Shown piece after piece: positions 34,940-51,318 of a stretch of 64,000 bases of DNA; position 1 is the stretch's first letter; each line of letters opens with the position of its first letter. This DNA is from Chitinophaga pinensis (lineage in GTDB: Bacteria; Bacteroidota; Bacteroidia; Chitinophagales; Chitinophagaceae). The translations under genes were made by a program, and so were the position numbers. The stretch covers positions 1,860,001 through 1,924,000 of the forward strand of contig LR632930.1 in NCBI GenBank assembly GCA_902167325.1, in the 5' to 3' direction. The notes under the pieces were generated by a model. It did no database searches. It saw only the letters and a list, made by a program, of their open reading frames with translations, and was not told the DNA's origin.

Positions 34940-36595
34940 ATGAGGATTTGGATTTGGTTTTTGATGGCATGCTGGTGCCAGGCTGCTTCCGCACAGGTAA
35001 ACACCGATAGTCTGACGGCTTTACTGGCCGGTAAGTCGATGTCAGCCCCGGAAAGAATCCGAACGCTCAATCTGCTCGCAGCCTATTATAATAAAGACTC
35101 CACCAATATTGCGCTTGTATGGGCTAACGAAGCTTACCTGCTGGCACTGAAGGAAGAAGATCCTGCCCTTCAGGCTGCTTCGCTCCTCAATTTATCGGAA
35201 GGGTATTTATATAATGACCAATACGATCAGGCTCTCAACTATGCCTACACAGCGCTTGATCTTGTAAAGACCGACAGTGCCCGCGCCCGGAGCCTCACTC
35301 ATCTCGCCTGGATATTTTATGATACGGAGAACGCTCATTTCGCCCTACAGTACCACCAGGAGGCATATGATATTTACCGCCGCCTCAACGACCCGCGGAG
35401 GATTGCCCTTTCGCTGAATGCGCTCGGGCTGGTGTATTTGCTAAAAGATGAGTTTGCCACTGCCCGTAAGTATTTCGACAGCACGCTGCAACTTGCCCGG
35501 GAACGGGGCCTTGAGGGCATGGTGGCCACAGCGCTCAGTAACAGGGGTATTTGTGAGAATGAATTCGGCCGCTATCCTGAAGCGATAGCCGACTTCAATC
35601 AGGCACTGGCCACCCTCCGGCAAACGGATGGTCTCTCACATGCGGAGGTCCTCAACCAGATGGCCTATAGCCGCATCATGCTCAAGGAGTACCCACAGGC
35701 CCGGGAGCTGCTGGCACAGGCACGTACCCTTATTCATCAAAGCAACTCCAATACCCGGAAAGAGAAGCTGCTCGATAACCTGACCAATTCCGTCCTCCTT
35801 TACCAAAACCTCGGGGAATACAAAACCGCCTTCAACGAGCTGCAGGAATATACCCGTGTGCGGAACGAGATCCTGTCTAAAAGCAAAAGCGAAGCCATCT
35901 CAGCCCTTAAGCTCAAGCGCGAAGCCGATGAGAATCAGACACGCATCATTACCCTTGTGGCCCAGAAAGAGCTCCGGTCTTTCCAGCGGAACGCCCTGGC
36001 TGCCGGGGTGATACTCCTTATTATTATAGGCTTCCTGCTGTACTCCAAGTTGAAGCAAAAGCAGAAAAAGGAAAAGGAACTGGAAGAAGTAAAGCGGGCG
36101 CTCATTAAACATGAGCTGGATGGTGCCCTCATGGAAAAAGAAGCCCTTAATAATAAACTGGAGTTCCGGGACAACGATCTTAAAAACTACGCACTTTACA
36201 TCTCCCAGCGTAATGAAATGATCCGCCATTTCATCGACGAGCTGGCCTCGCTCGACATCCACTCCGATGCCAAAAAGGAGAATATTGCCCGGTTCAATAA
36301 GATGGTCAATAAGTTCCAGCACGATCTTGATATCAATAAAGACGCGCAGGATTTCAACCTCTCCGTCAACGAGATCCACAAGGATTTCTTCTTCAACCTG
36401 CTCCGCCAGTTCCCTAACCTTACCGAAAATGAGCGCCGCCTGTGTGCCCAGATCCGCCTCAACCTGTCGATAAAAGATATCGCTTCCCTCAATAACATTT
36501 CTGTTAAGTCTGTTGAAATGGCCCGCTACCGTCTCCGGAAAGCGTTTAACCTGGAGCATAAGGACAGTCTGTCTGACTTTCTCAGGAATTTCTAA
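34940..36595 (+). CDS. Membrane-anchored TPR protein with C-terminal LuxR-like HTH
   Basis: 551 residues: signal sequence (MRIWIWFLMACWCQAASAQ), about seven tetratricopeptide repeats in the periplasm (residues 30-330), one membrane helix (about 350-370, AAGVILLIIIGFLLY), a coiled coil rich in Lys and Glu (about 370-420), and a cytoplasmic helix-turn-helix near 490-530 (LTENERRLCAQIRLNLSIKDIASLNNISVKSVEMARYRLRK). This layout lets a periplasmic signal control DNA binding, as in other Bacteroidota TPR regulators. It precedes a SusC/SusD pair by about 220 nt on the same strand and is its likely activator. The repeat-rich DNA upstream may hold its own sites. Confidence 0.85.
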   Translation: MRIWIWFLMACWCQAASAQVNTDSLTALLAGKSMSAPERIRTLNLLAAYYNKDSTNIALVWANEAYLLALKEEDPALQAASLLNLSEGYLYNDQYDQALNYAYTALDLVKTDSARARSLTHLAWIFYDTENAHFALQYHQEAYDIYRRLNDPRRIALSLNALGLVYLLKDEFATARKYFDSTLQLARERGLEGMVATALSNRGICENEFGRYPEAIADFNQALATLRQTDGLSHAEVLNQMAYSRIMLKEYPQARELLAQARTLIHQSNSNTRKEKLLDNLTNSVLLYQNLGEYKTAFNELQEYTRVRNEILSKSKSEAISALKLKREADENQTRIITLVAQKELRSFQRNALAAGVILLIIIGFLLYSKLKQKQKKEKELEEVKRALIKHELDGALMEKEALNNKLEFRDNDLKNYALYISQRNEMIRHFIDELASLDIHSDAKKENIARFNKMVNKFQHDLDINKDAQDFNLSVNEIHKDFFFNLLRQFPNLTENERRLCAQIRLNLSIKDIASLNNISVKSVEMARYRLRKAFNLEHKDSLSDFLRNF

Positions 36596-36813
36596 TTATT
36601 TTATTATCAATGTGTTATCCCCTTTGTAGGGGTCCTGTAGAGGTGCCTGTAAGGCACGGATAGAGGCCCTTTATGCCGCTGCGCCCGTTTTTCCGGTCTA
36701 CTTTACGAATACATTCCCGGGGCTGTGATTTCACGTCCTTCTGCTACAAAAACCTATGCAAGCAGTACCCGGGCAGGTCCATGTTATTCTTAAAAAACTA
36801 AAAACCAAAATGT

Positions 36814-39800
36814 ATGTGGAAATTATTCCGAGGGAACGGACTGTTGCTGGTCCTGTTAATAACCGGGTATGCGGCGATGGCCCAATCCGGGAAGCCCCTC
36901 AAAGGTAAAGTTACGGATGCTGCCGGGCAGCCCATTCCCGGGGCCAGCATCCAGGTAAAAGGCACCAGTCATGGAACGGCCAGCGGTGTTACCGGGCAAT
37001 TTACCCTCACTGCCCCTGACAATGCCGTTCTGGTAATCTCCGCCATGGGTTATGCCTCCTGTGAAATTCCGGTAGCCGGCCAGAGCGATATAACCATAGC
37101 GCTCGAAGAAAGCACCAAAGGGCTGGATGAAGTAGTAGTGGTAGGGTATGGCACTCAAAGGAAAGGCGATGTTACATCGGCCATTTCCACGGTTAACACT
37201 AAAAACCTGTCTAAACAGCCCACCGGTAATATCGGTACCATGCTGCAGGGCCAGGCTGCCGGTGTGATCGTAAGCTCCGGTACGGGCAACCCCGCTGCCA
37301 ACCCTACAGTGCTTGTACGCGGACTGAACAGTATCAATAACGATAACCCGCTGTATGTGGTAGATGGTATCCCTCAGGGCTATGCTTACGACATCAACCC
37401 GAACGATATTGAGTCGGTAAGTATCCTGAAAGATGCATCTGCCGCCACTATTTACGGCGCCCGTGCTGCTGGCGGTGTTATCATCATCACTACTAAAAAA
37501 GGCAAATCCGGTGAGCCGCGTATCAACTTCAACTCCTACGTTTCCATGCACCGGCTCAATAACAACATCGATCTGCTCGACAAGTTTGGCATGAACAAAG
37601 TGGTGAAAGAGGCTTATGCGAACGATGGTTCCGCATCCGCTCCCCCCATCTATGTGCAGGACGACAGCAAGTACGCCAACTCCGACTGGGTAGGTGCGTA
37701 TATGAAAAAAGGCGTGGAGCAAAAGCATGATGTAGACGTATCAGGTGCTTCCGAGAAGATTTCTTACCGCCTTTCACTGGGCCATTGGGAGCATTCCGGC
37801 AACGTCATCAATTCAGGTTCCAAGCGGGATAACATCCGCCTCAATACCGAAATCCGGCTTATGAACAACCGGTTGAAAATCAGCCCTATCTTCTCCTATA
37901 CCCGTTTCAACAACAAGAATTTCGGGGATGTGACGGGAGATGGCGGTGCAGGGTTTTCGCCCATCATGAACCTCTACAACACCCTTCCGCACAAACGCAT
38001 CTTTGATGCCGCAGTGCCCAACGGGTATGCTAAGCCGGAAGCGGAACTGGGGTCAGGGAACCCGGTTGGGGAAATGATGCTGAGCAACAGCCGCTCTGCC
38101 GACGATCATTTACAATTCAACATCGCTGCCGACCTGAAGCTCTGGAAAGGGTTTTCCTACAACTTCAGCGCAGGTCGCAACATCGTAAATACTTTCGGGT
38201 TTACGCAAACACCCGCATATGATTTCGGCGCTCAGGCACTGGTGGAAAACCCCAGCCGGTCAGAAAGCCGCGGGCGTACCGAGTTCCAGGTGTTTACACA
38301 TTTGCTGAACTATGAGCAGACGTTTAAAAAGCATAATGTAAAAGCCATGTACGGCTTCTCCCGTGAGAAATCCGTAAGCCAGGGTACCACCGGTGCAGGT
38401 AACCACCTGAGCAGTCCGCTCATCGAATCCCTCTCCGGTCTTATCATCGATGGTACCAGTGATTTTGTACGCGCCAACGGATGGAACTATTCCAGCACGC
38501 TTCAGTCATACTTCGGCCGTGTATCCTATAACTACGACGACAAATACTTCCTGCAGGGAAGCCTCCGCCGTGATGGTTCTTCCAAGTTTGGTCCCCTCAA
38601 CCGCTACGGTACTTTCTACTCCGTATCCGGTGGCTGGAATCTGCATAACGAAAGCTTCTTCGATGTGCCCTGGATCTCTGAACTGAAGCCCCGCATCAGC
38701 TACGGTTCCGTAGGTAACCAGAACGTGGCCAACTTCCAGTACCTCGCGAAGATCTATATCGCCGGATCCGACGGCCTCCTGAACTATCCTTTCGGTTCCG
38801 CGCTGAGCCAGCAGGTGTATGTGGGTGCTATCGCCAACAGTCTTGCCAATAACAATATCAAATGGGAGCAAACTTCCACACTCAATGCCGGTTTGAGCTA
38901 TAGCTTCCTGAAAGGAGCCATCAGCGGCAGCTTCGATTATTTCCAGTCCAGAACATCTGACATGCTGGCCGAAACACCGATCCCCTCTTCGTCGGGCATC
39001 ACGGCTATGCCGCTGACCAATATCGCCGACATGGAGAATAAAGGATGGGAACTGACAGCCACTTACCGCCAGCCCGGTGCCAAAGCATTTTACTGGGATG
39101 TTACGGTGAACCTCTCGCACAGCCGTAATAAAATTATCCGTCTTGGTTACGACGAAGGGATGATCGCAGATGGTTTTGTGGATTTCGCGAACAGGGGAAC
39201 TACCATCACCCGCAAAGGTGAAGCGCTGGCTTCCTTCTATCTCTACAAATCATCCGGCATCTTCCGCTCACAGGCAGAAGTTGATGCGCACGTGAATAAA
39301 GGTGGCGATAAACTGCAGCCCAATGCCGCACCCGGTGATCTTCGTTTCGATGATACCAATGGAGACGGTGAGCTGAACGATCAGGACAAACAGATCATGG
39401 GCAACGGTTTGCCGAAACTCGATTACGGTGTAACCTTCAATGCTGCATGGAAGAACTTCGACCTGATGATTTTCCTGAATGGCAAGCAGGGACAGAAGAT
39501 GTACAATGGTGCAAAGATGTTCCTGTATCGCTTCTACCGTTCTGCTGACCTCGTGAATGCCTGGAGCCCTTCTAATACAGGTTCCGACGTTTACCGCCTG
39601 AGCAACGAAGACAGGAACGAGAACCTCCGCGTATCCGATTACTTCCTCGAAGATGCATCGTTCCTCCGTTTACGGAACCTTCAGCTGGGATACACCCTGC
39701 CACAGGAACTGACTAAAAAGGCACATGTAGACCGTCTGCGTATTTATGCCGGCGCTTACAACCTGCTCACGTTCACGAAGTACACCGGCTTTGATCCGGA

Positions 39801-39894
39801 CTTATCCAACACCGGCATTTTCAGCCGTGGTGTAGACCGTGGGTATTATCCCATGAGCCGCTCTTTTGTGGTTGGTGTAAACGTAGGCTTCTAA
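36814..39894 (+). CDS. SusC/RagA TonB-dependent transporter
   Basis: Outer-membrane importer, 1026 residues. Signal peptide, then a carboxypeptidase-D-like regulatory domain (LKGKVTDAAGQPIPGASIQVKG), the TonB-box-like DEVVVVGYGTQRKGDVTSAI, a plug domain (PTVLVRGLNSINNDNPLYVVDG, DIESVSILKDASAATIYGARA) and a 22-strand barrel ending in VNVGF. No STN domain, so it is not wired to a FecI/FecR pair. It forms a complex with the SusD protein 22 nt downstream. In its context I predict glycosylated hydroxylysine or short collagen glycopeptides as cargo; that is inference, since SusC sequence alone does not give the substrate. Confidence 0.95.
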   Translation: MWKLFRGNGLLLVLLITGYAAMAQSGKPLKGKVTDAAGQPIPGASIQVKGTSHGTASGVTGQFTLTAPDNAVLVISAMGYASCEIPVAGQSDITIALEESTKGLDEVVVVGYGTQRKGDVTSAISTVNTKNLSKQPTGNIGTMLQGQAAGVIVSSGTGNPAANPTVLVRGLNSINNDNPLYVVDGIPQGYAYDINPNDIESVSILKDASAATIYGARAAGGVIIITTKKGKSGEPRINFNSYVSMHRLNNNIDLLDKFGMNKVVKEAYANDGSASAPPIYVQDDSKYANSDWVGAYMKKGVEQKHDVDVSGASEKISYRLSLGHWEHSGNVINSGSKRDNIRLNTEIRLMNNRLKISPIFSYTRFNNKNFGDVTGDGGAGFSPIMNLYNTLPHKRIFDAAVPNGYAKPEAELGSGNPVGEMMLSNSRSADDHLQFNIAADLKLWKGFSYNFSAGRNIVNTFGFTQTPAYDFGAQALVENPSRSESRGRTEFQVFTHLLNYEQTFKKHNVKAMYGFSREKSVSQGTTGAGNHLSSPLIESLSGLIIDGTSDFVRANGWNYSSTLQSYFGRVSYNYDDKYFLQGSLRRDGSSKFGPLNRYGTFYSVSGGWNLHNESFFDVPWISELKPRISYGSVGNQNVANFQYLAKIYIAGSDGLLNYPFGSALSQQVYVGAIANSLANNNIKWEQTSTLNAGLSYSFLKGAISGSFDYFQSRTSDMLAETPIPSSSGITAMPLTNIADMENKGWELTATYRQPGAKAFYWDVTVNLSHSRNKIIRLGYDEGMIADGFVDFANRGTTITRKGEALASFYLYKSSGIFRSQAEVDAHVNKGGDKLQPNAAPGDLRFDDTNGDGELNDQDKQIMGNGLPKLDYGVTFNAAWKNFDLMIFLNGKQGQKMYNGAKMFLYRFYRSADLVNAWSPSNTGSDVYRLSNEDRNENLRVSDYFLEDASFLRLRNLQLGYTLPQELTKKAHVDRLRIYAGAYNLLTFTKYTGFDPDLSNTGIFSRGVDRGYYPMSRSFVVGVNVGF

Positions 39895-39916
39895 ACTGAA
39901 TCAAAAATCGAACATT

Positions 39917-46466
<6,550 letters not shown>

Positions 46467-46470
46467 CGAC

Positions 46471-48768
46471 ATGCAATTCACAGCAAACGAAGTGCAGCAG
46501 CTGGTGCAGAAAAACTACCTGCTTGCGGTGGAAGTGGACACACTTCAGGGGTACGACGAATACAATTACAGGCTCACAGATGCGTCTGGCCGGAAGTTTA
46601 TCCTGAAGGTGACGGGGGAGGAGAAACCTTATTCCTTCCTTGATGCACAACTCCGCCTGCTCGATCACCTTACAGTAAGCCCCGTGGCCTGGAAGTTTCA
46701 GCAAATACTCCGCAATAAAAACCGCCAGGAACTAACGCCGGTTTTCAATAACGGCAAGCAGTATAATGTGCGCATCCTTACCTGGCTCGACGGCGATTGC
46801 TGGGTGCATGTGAAAGATAAACCTAAAACGCTCTATACAGGCCTGGGTCATTTCCTCGGTAAAACCGATGAATCTCTGCAGGATTTTGCCCATGATGCCC
46901 TCCACAGGCCATATGTGTGGGATGTGAATACCGCTGCAGACGCGAATCGATTCCTGCAATGCATTACTGATCCGGAAAAGCGCCGGCTGGCAGGTTACTT
47001 CCTGCTGGCATTTGAAACGGAAGTACTCCCTGTACTCAGTTCCCTCCGGCATGCCTGCATTCATAACGATGCCAACGATTATAATGTATTGGTGAAAAAT
47101 GGTGAAGTAAGCGGCCTGATCGATTTGGGAGATATGGTCTACTCCGCATTGGTTAATAACGTTGCCATAGCATGTACCTATGCCATGCTCGATACGAGCG
47201 ATCCTTTACAGGCTGCCGCCTGGGTAATTGAGGGGTACCATGCTGCTTATCCGCTCACGGAGCAGGAGGCAGACCTCATTTATTACCTTATTGCCGCTCG
47301 CCTCTGTATCAGTGTTACGCAATCGGCCTGGCAGGCTTCCAACGGCTCGGTAAACGGCCATCATTTTGTGACAGAGCGCCACGCCTGGGAGCTGCTGGAG
47401 AAACTTATCCGCATCAATCCTGTAAAAGCGGCAGACGTATTCCGTAAGGCCTGCGGCATGCCTGCACTGGTAAAGCAGGAGCAGGATTATAGCCCGTTGC
47501 TGAAAGAGCGCCACCAGTTTATTGGCCGTAACCTCAGCATCAGCTACCGCCAGCCCCTGAAAATAGTAAAAGGTGCTTTGCAATACCTGTACGATGATAA
47601 AGGGGGTACCTATATCGATTGTGTGAATAACGTGAGTCATGTAGGGCATTGTCACCCTGTGGTGGTGAAGGCCATGCAGCGCCAGATCGCTACCCTCAAT
47701 ACCAATACCCGTTACCTGAACGATCACCTCGTTGAGTTCGGTAAAGCCCTTACCCGTACGCTGCCTTCTAAACTTAAAGTGTGCTATTTCACCAATTCGG
47801 GTAGTGAGGCAAATGATCTGGCCATCCGCATGAGCCGGCATTTTACAAAACGAAAAGATGTGATCGTGCTTGATCATGCCTATCATGGAACTTCCACGGT
47901 AGCGATTGAAATGAGCCCGTATAAGTTCGATGGGAAAGGCGGTTTCGGACAGATGTCCTATATCCATAAAGCTGATTCTCCGGATCTGTACCGTGGCCCT
48001 TATGGATACAATGATCCGCAGGCGGGAGAGAAGTATGCAGAAAGTGTAAAGCATATACTGGCTGCAAATCCCGGAAAAGTATCTGCATTTATTTGTGAAA
48101 CACTGCTGGGTGTAGGCGGCCAGATCCCACTGCCCGATCATTACCTCGAAAACGTATACCGCCTGGTACGGGAAGCCGGCGGGCTTTGCATCGCCGACGA
48201 AGTACAGGTGGGTTTCGGACGGGTAGGAGAACACTTCTGGGGTTTTGAACTGCAGAACGTAGAGCCTGATATCGTGGTGCTGGGCAAACCCATCGGCAAC
48301 GGCCACCCGCTCGCTGCCGTGGTGGTTACGGAAGAGATTGCAGATGCATTCAATAACGGTATGGAATATTTTAACACCTTCGGCGGTAACCCTGTATCAA
48401 TGGCTACCGGCAGGGCTGTGCTGGAAGTGATCCAGTCAGAAGGTATGCAGCAGCACGCACTGGAAACCGGTAACTTCCTTATGGAAGGGTTACGCGGACT
48501 AATGGACAAGCACCCCGTGATCAGCGATGTACGCGGGCATGGATTGTTTGTAGGCGCTGAAATGGTGAAAGACCGTAGTACGAAAGAACCAGCAGTTAAT
48601 GAGATTAACGCACTGGTAGAAAGCATGAAAGAAAGAGGCTTCCTGCTCAGTACCGACGGGCCGCTGTACAACGTGCTTAAAATAAAACCACCCATGGTTT
48701 TCAATAAACAGAACGCTGCAGACATGGTACGCCATCTCGACGAAGCGTTAACCGCATTATCACTCTAA
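46471..48768 (+). CDS. Fused hydroxylysine-kinase-like / class III phospho-lyase
   Basis: 765 residues, cytoplasmic. Residues about 1-330 are an APH-type kinase with the Brenner motif H198-N-D200 and N205 (HNDANDYN) and GLIDLGDMVYS as the metal DxG. Residues about 345-765 are a class III aminotransferase fold of the AGXT2L branch: NNVSHVGHCHPVVVKAM, CYFTNSGSEANDLAIR, DHAYHGTSTVAIEMSPYKF, DEVQVGFGRVGEHFW, and PLP lysine K606 in LGKPIGNGHP. In animals this branch comprises ethanolamine-phosphate and 5-phosphohydroxylysine phospho-lyases, and the matching kinase is hydroxylysine kinase. Predicted: phosphorylate 5-hydroxylysine, then release phosphate and ammonia to give 2-aminoadipate 6-semialdehyde. 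The two following genes favour hydroxylysine over ethanolamine. Confidence 0.9.
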   Translation: MQFTANEVQQLVQKNYLLAVEVDTLQGYDEYNYRLTDASGRKFILKVTGEEKPYSFLDAQLRLLDHLTVSPVAWKFQQILRNKNRQELTPVFNNGKQYNVRILTWLDGDCWVHVKDKPKTLYTGLGHFLGKTDESLQDFAHDALHRPYVWDVNTAADANRFLQCITDPEKRRLAGYFLLAFETEVLPVLSSLRHACIHNDANDYNVLVKNGEVSGLIDLGDMVYSALVNNVAIACTYAMLDTSDPLQAAAWVIEGYHAAYPLTEQEADLIYYLIAARLCISVTQSAWQASNGSVNGHHFVTERHAWELLEKLIRINPVKAADVFRKACGMPALVKQEQDYSPLLKERHQFIGRNLSISYRQPLKIVKGALQYLYDDKGGTYIDCVNNVSHVGHCHPVVVKAMQRQIATLNTNTRYLNDHLVEFGKALTRTLPSKLKVCYFTNSGSEANDLAIRMSRHFTKRKDVIVLDHAYHGTSTVAIEMSPYKFDGKGGFGQMSYIHKADSPDLYRGPYGYNDPQAGEKYAESVKHILAANPGKVSAFICETLLGVGGQIPLPDHYLENVYRLVREAGGLCIADEVQVGFGRVGEHFWGFELQNVEPDIVVLGKPIGNGHPLAAVVVTEEIADAFNNGMEYFNTFGGNPVSMATGRAVLEVIQSEGMQQHALETGNFLMEGLRGLMDKHPVISDVRGHGLFVGAEMVKDRSTKEPAVNEINALVESMKERGFLLSTDGPLYNVLKIKPPMVFNKQNAADMVRHLDEALTALSL

Positions 48769-48779
48769 AAACATTATAG

Positions 48780-49676
48780 ATGCAAACACTGCAACGCATC
48801 CTCGACGGACTGATGCGCCGGTATAAAGAACGTGTTCCGGATGTGGATAAAGTCATCTCCGCCATGATCGCGGAAGGGCTTATCCGCCGTGATGATGAAA
48901 TCGAGAATGATCATATCGCCTTCCGGACGATAGGTGTGCCGGAACTGGGCATTGCTTCGCTGGAAAAGATTTTCCTCCACCACGGTTATATCCGGAAGGA
49001 GTATTACCATTTCGCAGAAAAGAAGCTGGATGCATACTGGTATGCACCACCCCATCCGTCACTGCCCAGGATCTTCATCAGTGAGCTTCGGGTAAAAGAT
49101 TTATCGGACGAAGCGCAGCGTATTATCCTCAGCTATACCAGCGAAGTGAAAACGGACCCTGTGCCGGCGCTGGATCTTGATGATGCTGCCGTAGTGGATC
49201 ATTTCCTGCACAGCGGCTTATGGCGCCTGCCTTCGCTGGAAGACTTCCGGACGCTGGCAGCAGAAAGTGAATACGCTTCCTGGGCTATTTACAACCGGTA
49301 TTACCTGAATCATTTCACCATCAGCGTGCATAACCTGCCGGAGGGATATAATGATATCCGGCAGTTCAACGATTTCCTTGAAAGAAAAGGGCTTGTGCTG
49401 AATGATTCCGGAGGGAAGTTTAAAGAAAGTCCGGATGGGTTGCTGCTGCAAAGCTCTACGGTGGCAGGTATGATCGGGGCCGACTTTGCAGGAGGGGAGA
49501 ATCAACGGATTTCCGGGTCGTATGTGGAATTTGCAGAGCGCCGTGTGTTGCCGGAATTTGCACATTTATCTCCCGGGGAAATATCAAGGGTACATCGCCG
49601 TGAGGGTTTTGAAGCAGCCAATGCCAACCGGATATTCGAGAGTACCTATTCTTCACAAACCAATAAACATTCATGA
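48780..49676 (+). CDS. DUF1338 / HglS-type 2-oxoadipate dioxygenase/decarboxylase
   Basis: 298 residues, cytoplasmic. HglS of Pseudomonas converts 2-oxoadipate, O2 to D-2-hydroxyglutarate and CO2 with an Fe(II) bound by His, His, Glu. Here the matching residues are H45 with R49 (NDHIAFRTI, the same H-x3-R spacing), H178 in NHFTISV and E250 in YVEFAERRVLP. FISELRV and SGSYVEFAERR are typical of the family. Starts 11 nt after the kinase-lyase and overlaps the aldehyde dehydrogenase by 4 nt. It handles the end of lysine or hydroxylysine breakdown, which is the strongest clue to the operon's theme. Confidence 0.88.
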   Translation: MQTLQRILDGLMRRYKERVPDVDKVISAMIAEGLIRRDDEIENDHIAFRTIGVPELGIASLEKIFLHHGYIRKEYYHFAEKKLDAYWYAPPHPSLPRIFISELRVKDLSDEAQRIILSYTSEVKTDPVPALDLDDAAVVDHFLHSGLWRLPSLEDFRTLAAESEYASWAIYNRYYLNHFTISVHNLPEGYNDIRQFNDFLERKGLVLNDSGGKFKESPDGLLLQSSTVAGMIGADFAGGENQRISGSYVEFAERRVLPEFAHLSPGEISRVHRREGFEAANANRIFESTYSSQTNKHS

Positions 49677-51196
49677 ACTTTTTACAGGAAACAGGCATCC
49701 TGGCGGAGCAGTCAGGAGTTAGCACCGGCGCTCACCGGCTAACCGGTGAAGGAGCCGGCTTCGCATCGCATTCTCCGGTAGACGGGAAGCTGATTGCTTC
49801 AGTGGCCGGTGCATCCCGGGCGGAATATGAGCAGGTGATTAAATCAGCGGAGGCCGCATTTAAGCAATGGCGACAGGTGCCGGCTCCCCGCCGTGGCGAA
49901 GTAGTAAGGCAGATAGGAGATGCGTTGCGGGAGAAGAAGCAGGCATTGGGGAAACTGGTGAGTTATGAAATGGGTAAAAGTCTGCAGGAAGGATTGGGTG
50001 AAGTGCAGGAGATGATTGATATCTGCGATTTTGCAGTAGGGCTGAGCCGCCAGTTGTATGGCCTTACCATGCATAGCGAAAGGCCACAGCACCGGATGTA
50101 TGAACAATGGCATCCGCTGGGTATTGTTGGCGTTATATCTGCCTTTAATTTCCCGGTGGCAGTATGGAGCTGGAATGCGATGATTGCATGGGTTTGCGGT
50201 AACGTCTGTGTCTGGAAGCCCAGTGAGAAAGCACCGCTGTCCGCAGTAGCCTGTCAGCAGATAGCTGCAGAAGTATTTGCGAAGAATGATGTGCCGGAAG
50301 GTGTGAGCTGCCTTGTAACCGGAGGCCGGGAAACAGGTACCTGGCTTGCGGAAGATGTACGGGTACCGCTGGTTTCTGCAACAGGTTCTTCAAGGATGGG
50401 ACAATCGGTGGCTACTGCCGTAGCTGCCCGTTTCGGACGCAGCTTGCTGGAACTGGGTGGTAACAATGCCGTGATCATTTCTAAAGATGCGGATCTGGAT
50501 ATGGCGCTCGTAGGTACAGTTTTCGGAGCAGCAGGTACAGCAGGGCAACGGTGTACCACCACGCGGAGGCTCATCATCCATAAGGAAGTATACGAACGAT
50601 TCCGGGATAAACTTAAAAAGGCATATGGGCAATTGCGTATTGGCAATCCGCTCGATGAACAGAACCATGTTGGTCCCCTGATCGATAAAGGCGCTGTGGA
50701 AGCTTATTTGCAGGCCATAGCGGCGTGTAAGGCACAGGGAGGCAGGTTTGTGGTTGATGGCGGTGTGCTGGAAGGACCGGGCTATGAGAGCGGTTGCTAT
50801 GTGAAGCCCTGCATCGCAGAAGTGGAACCGGGTTTCCCGATCGTACAAACGGAAACATTCGCCCCCATTTTATACATCATGCCATATACCACGCTGGATG
50901 AAGCGATTGCCATTCAGAACAACGTGCCGCAGGGGCTATCCTCCGCAATTATGACCCTCAACCTCCGGGAAGCGGAATTATTCCTTTCCGCAGCCGGGAG
51001 CGACTGTGGTATTGCTAACGTTAATATCGGTACCAGTGGTGCTGAGATCGGCGGTGCGTTCGGCGGGGAGAAAGAAACGGGCGGTGGCCGTGAAAGCGGC
51101 AGCGACGCATGGAAGGCATACATGCGCAGGCAAACCAATACCATCAACTATGGTAACCGTTTACCGCTGGCGCAGGGGATAAAATTCGATTTATAG
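49673..51196 (+). CDS. ALDH7-type (antiquitin) 2-aminoadipate semialdehyde dehydrogenase
   Basis: 507 residues. Catalytic C294 in GTAGQRCTTTRR and general base E260 in LLELGGNNAVI; cofactor loop ATGSSRMGQSVA. The C-terminus (SDCGIANVNIGTSGAEIGGA, GGEKETGGGRESGSDAWKAY, LPLAQGIKF) is distinctive of the antiquitin/ALDH7A1 branch, whose known reaction is 2-aminoadipate 6-semialdehyde to 2-aminoadipate with NAD+. It is thus the step that follows the proposed phospho-lyase. Last gene of the unit; overlaps HglS by 4 nt and is followed by an imperfect hairpin with a T-tract. Confidence 0.92.
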   Translation: MNFLQETGILAEQSGVSTGAHRLTGEGAGFASHSPVDGKLIASVAGASRAEYEQVIKSAEAAFKQWRQVPAPRRGEVVRQIGDALREKKQALGKLVSYEMGKSLQEGLGEVQEMIDICDFAVGLSRQLYGLTMHSERPQHRMYEQWHPLGIVGVISAFNFPVAVWSWNAMIAWVCGNVCVWKPSEKAPLSAVACQQIAAEVFAKNDVPEGVSCLVTGGRETGTWLAEDVRVPLVSATGSSRMGQSVATAVAARFGRSLLELGGNNAVIISKDADLDMALVGTVFGAAGTAGQRCTTTRRLIIHKEVYERFRDKLKKAYGQLRIGNPLDEQNHVGPLIDKGAVEAYLQAIAACKAQGGRFVVDGGVLEGPGYESGCYVKPCIAEVEPGFPIVQTETFAPILYIMPYTTLDEAIAIQNNVPQGLSSAIMTLNLREAELFLSAAGSDCGIANVNIGTSGAEIGGAFGGEKETGGGRESGSDAWKAYMRRQTNTINYGNRLPLAQGIKFDL

Positions 51197-51212
51197 GTGT
51201 AAATATGCAAGA

Positions 51213-51250
51213 AGCGGCCTGCACCCTCCCGGATGCGGGCTGTTTTTTTT
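51213..51250 (+). terminator. Terminator after the hydroxylysine unit
   Basis: Imperfect GC-rich hairpin (AGC..CCTGCACC against GGATGCGGGCT) followed by eight T, 17 nt after the stop. Confidence 0.7.
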
Positions 51251-51318
51251 CAGGGGAAGGATTAAATTATTTGTCTGGTGAACTATCTATATCATAATAC
51301 TACCGTAAATGTACTCGA

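Noticed and set aside
47206..48306. 366-residue open frame antisense to the phospho-lyase domain
   Set aside because: It is a shadow of the strongly conserved sense gene; it has no recognisable domain and low-complexity composition.
46471..48768. Ethanolamine kinase/phosphoethanolamine lyase as the primary call
   Set aside because: Possible from sequence alone, but HglS and ALDH7 next to it point to a six-carbon amino-acid route.
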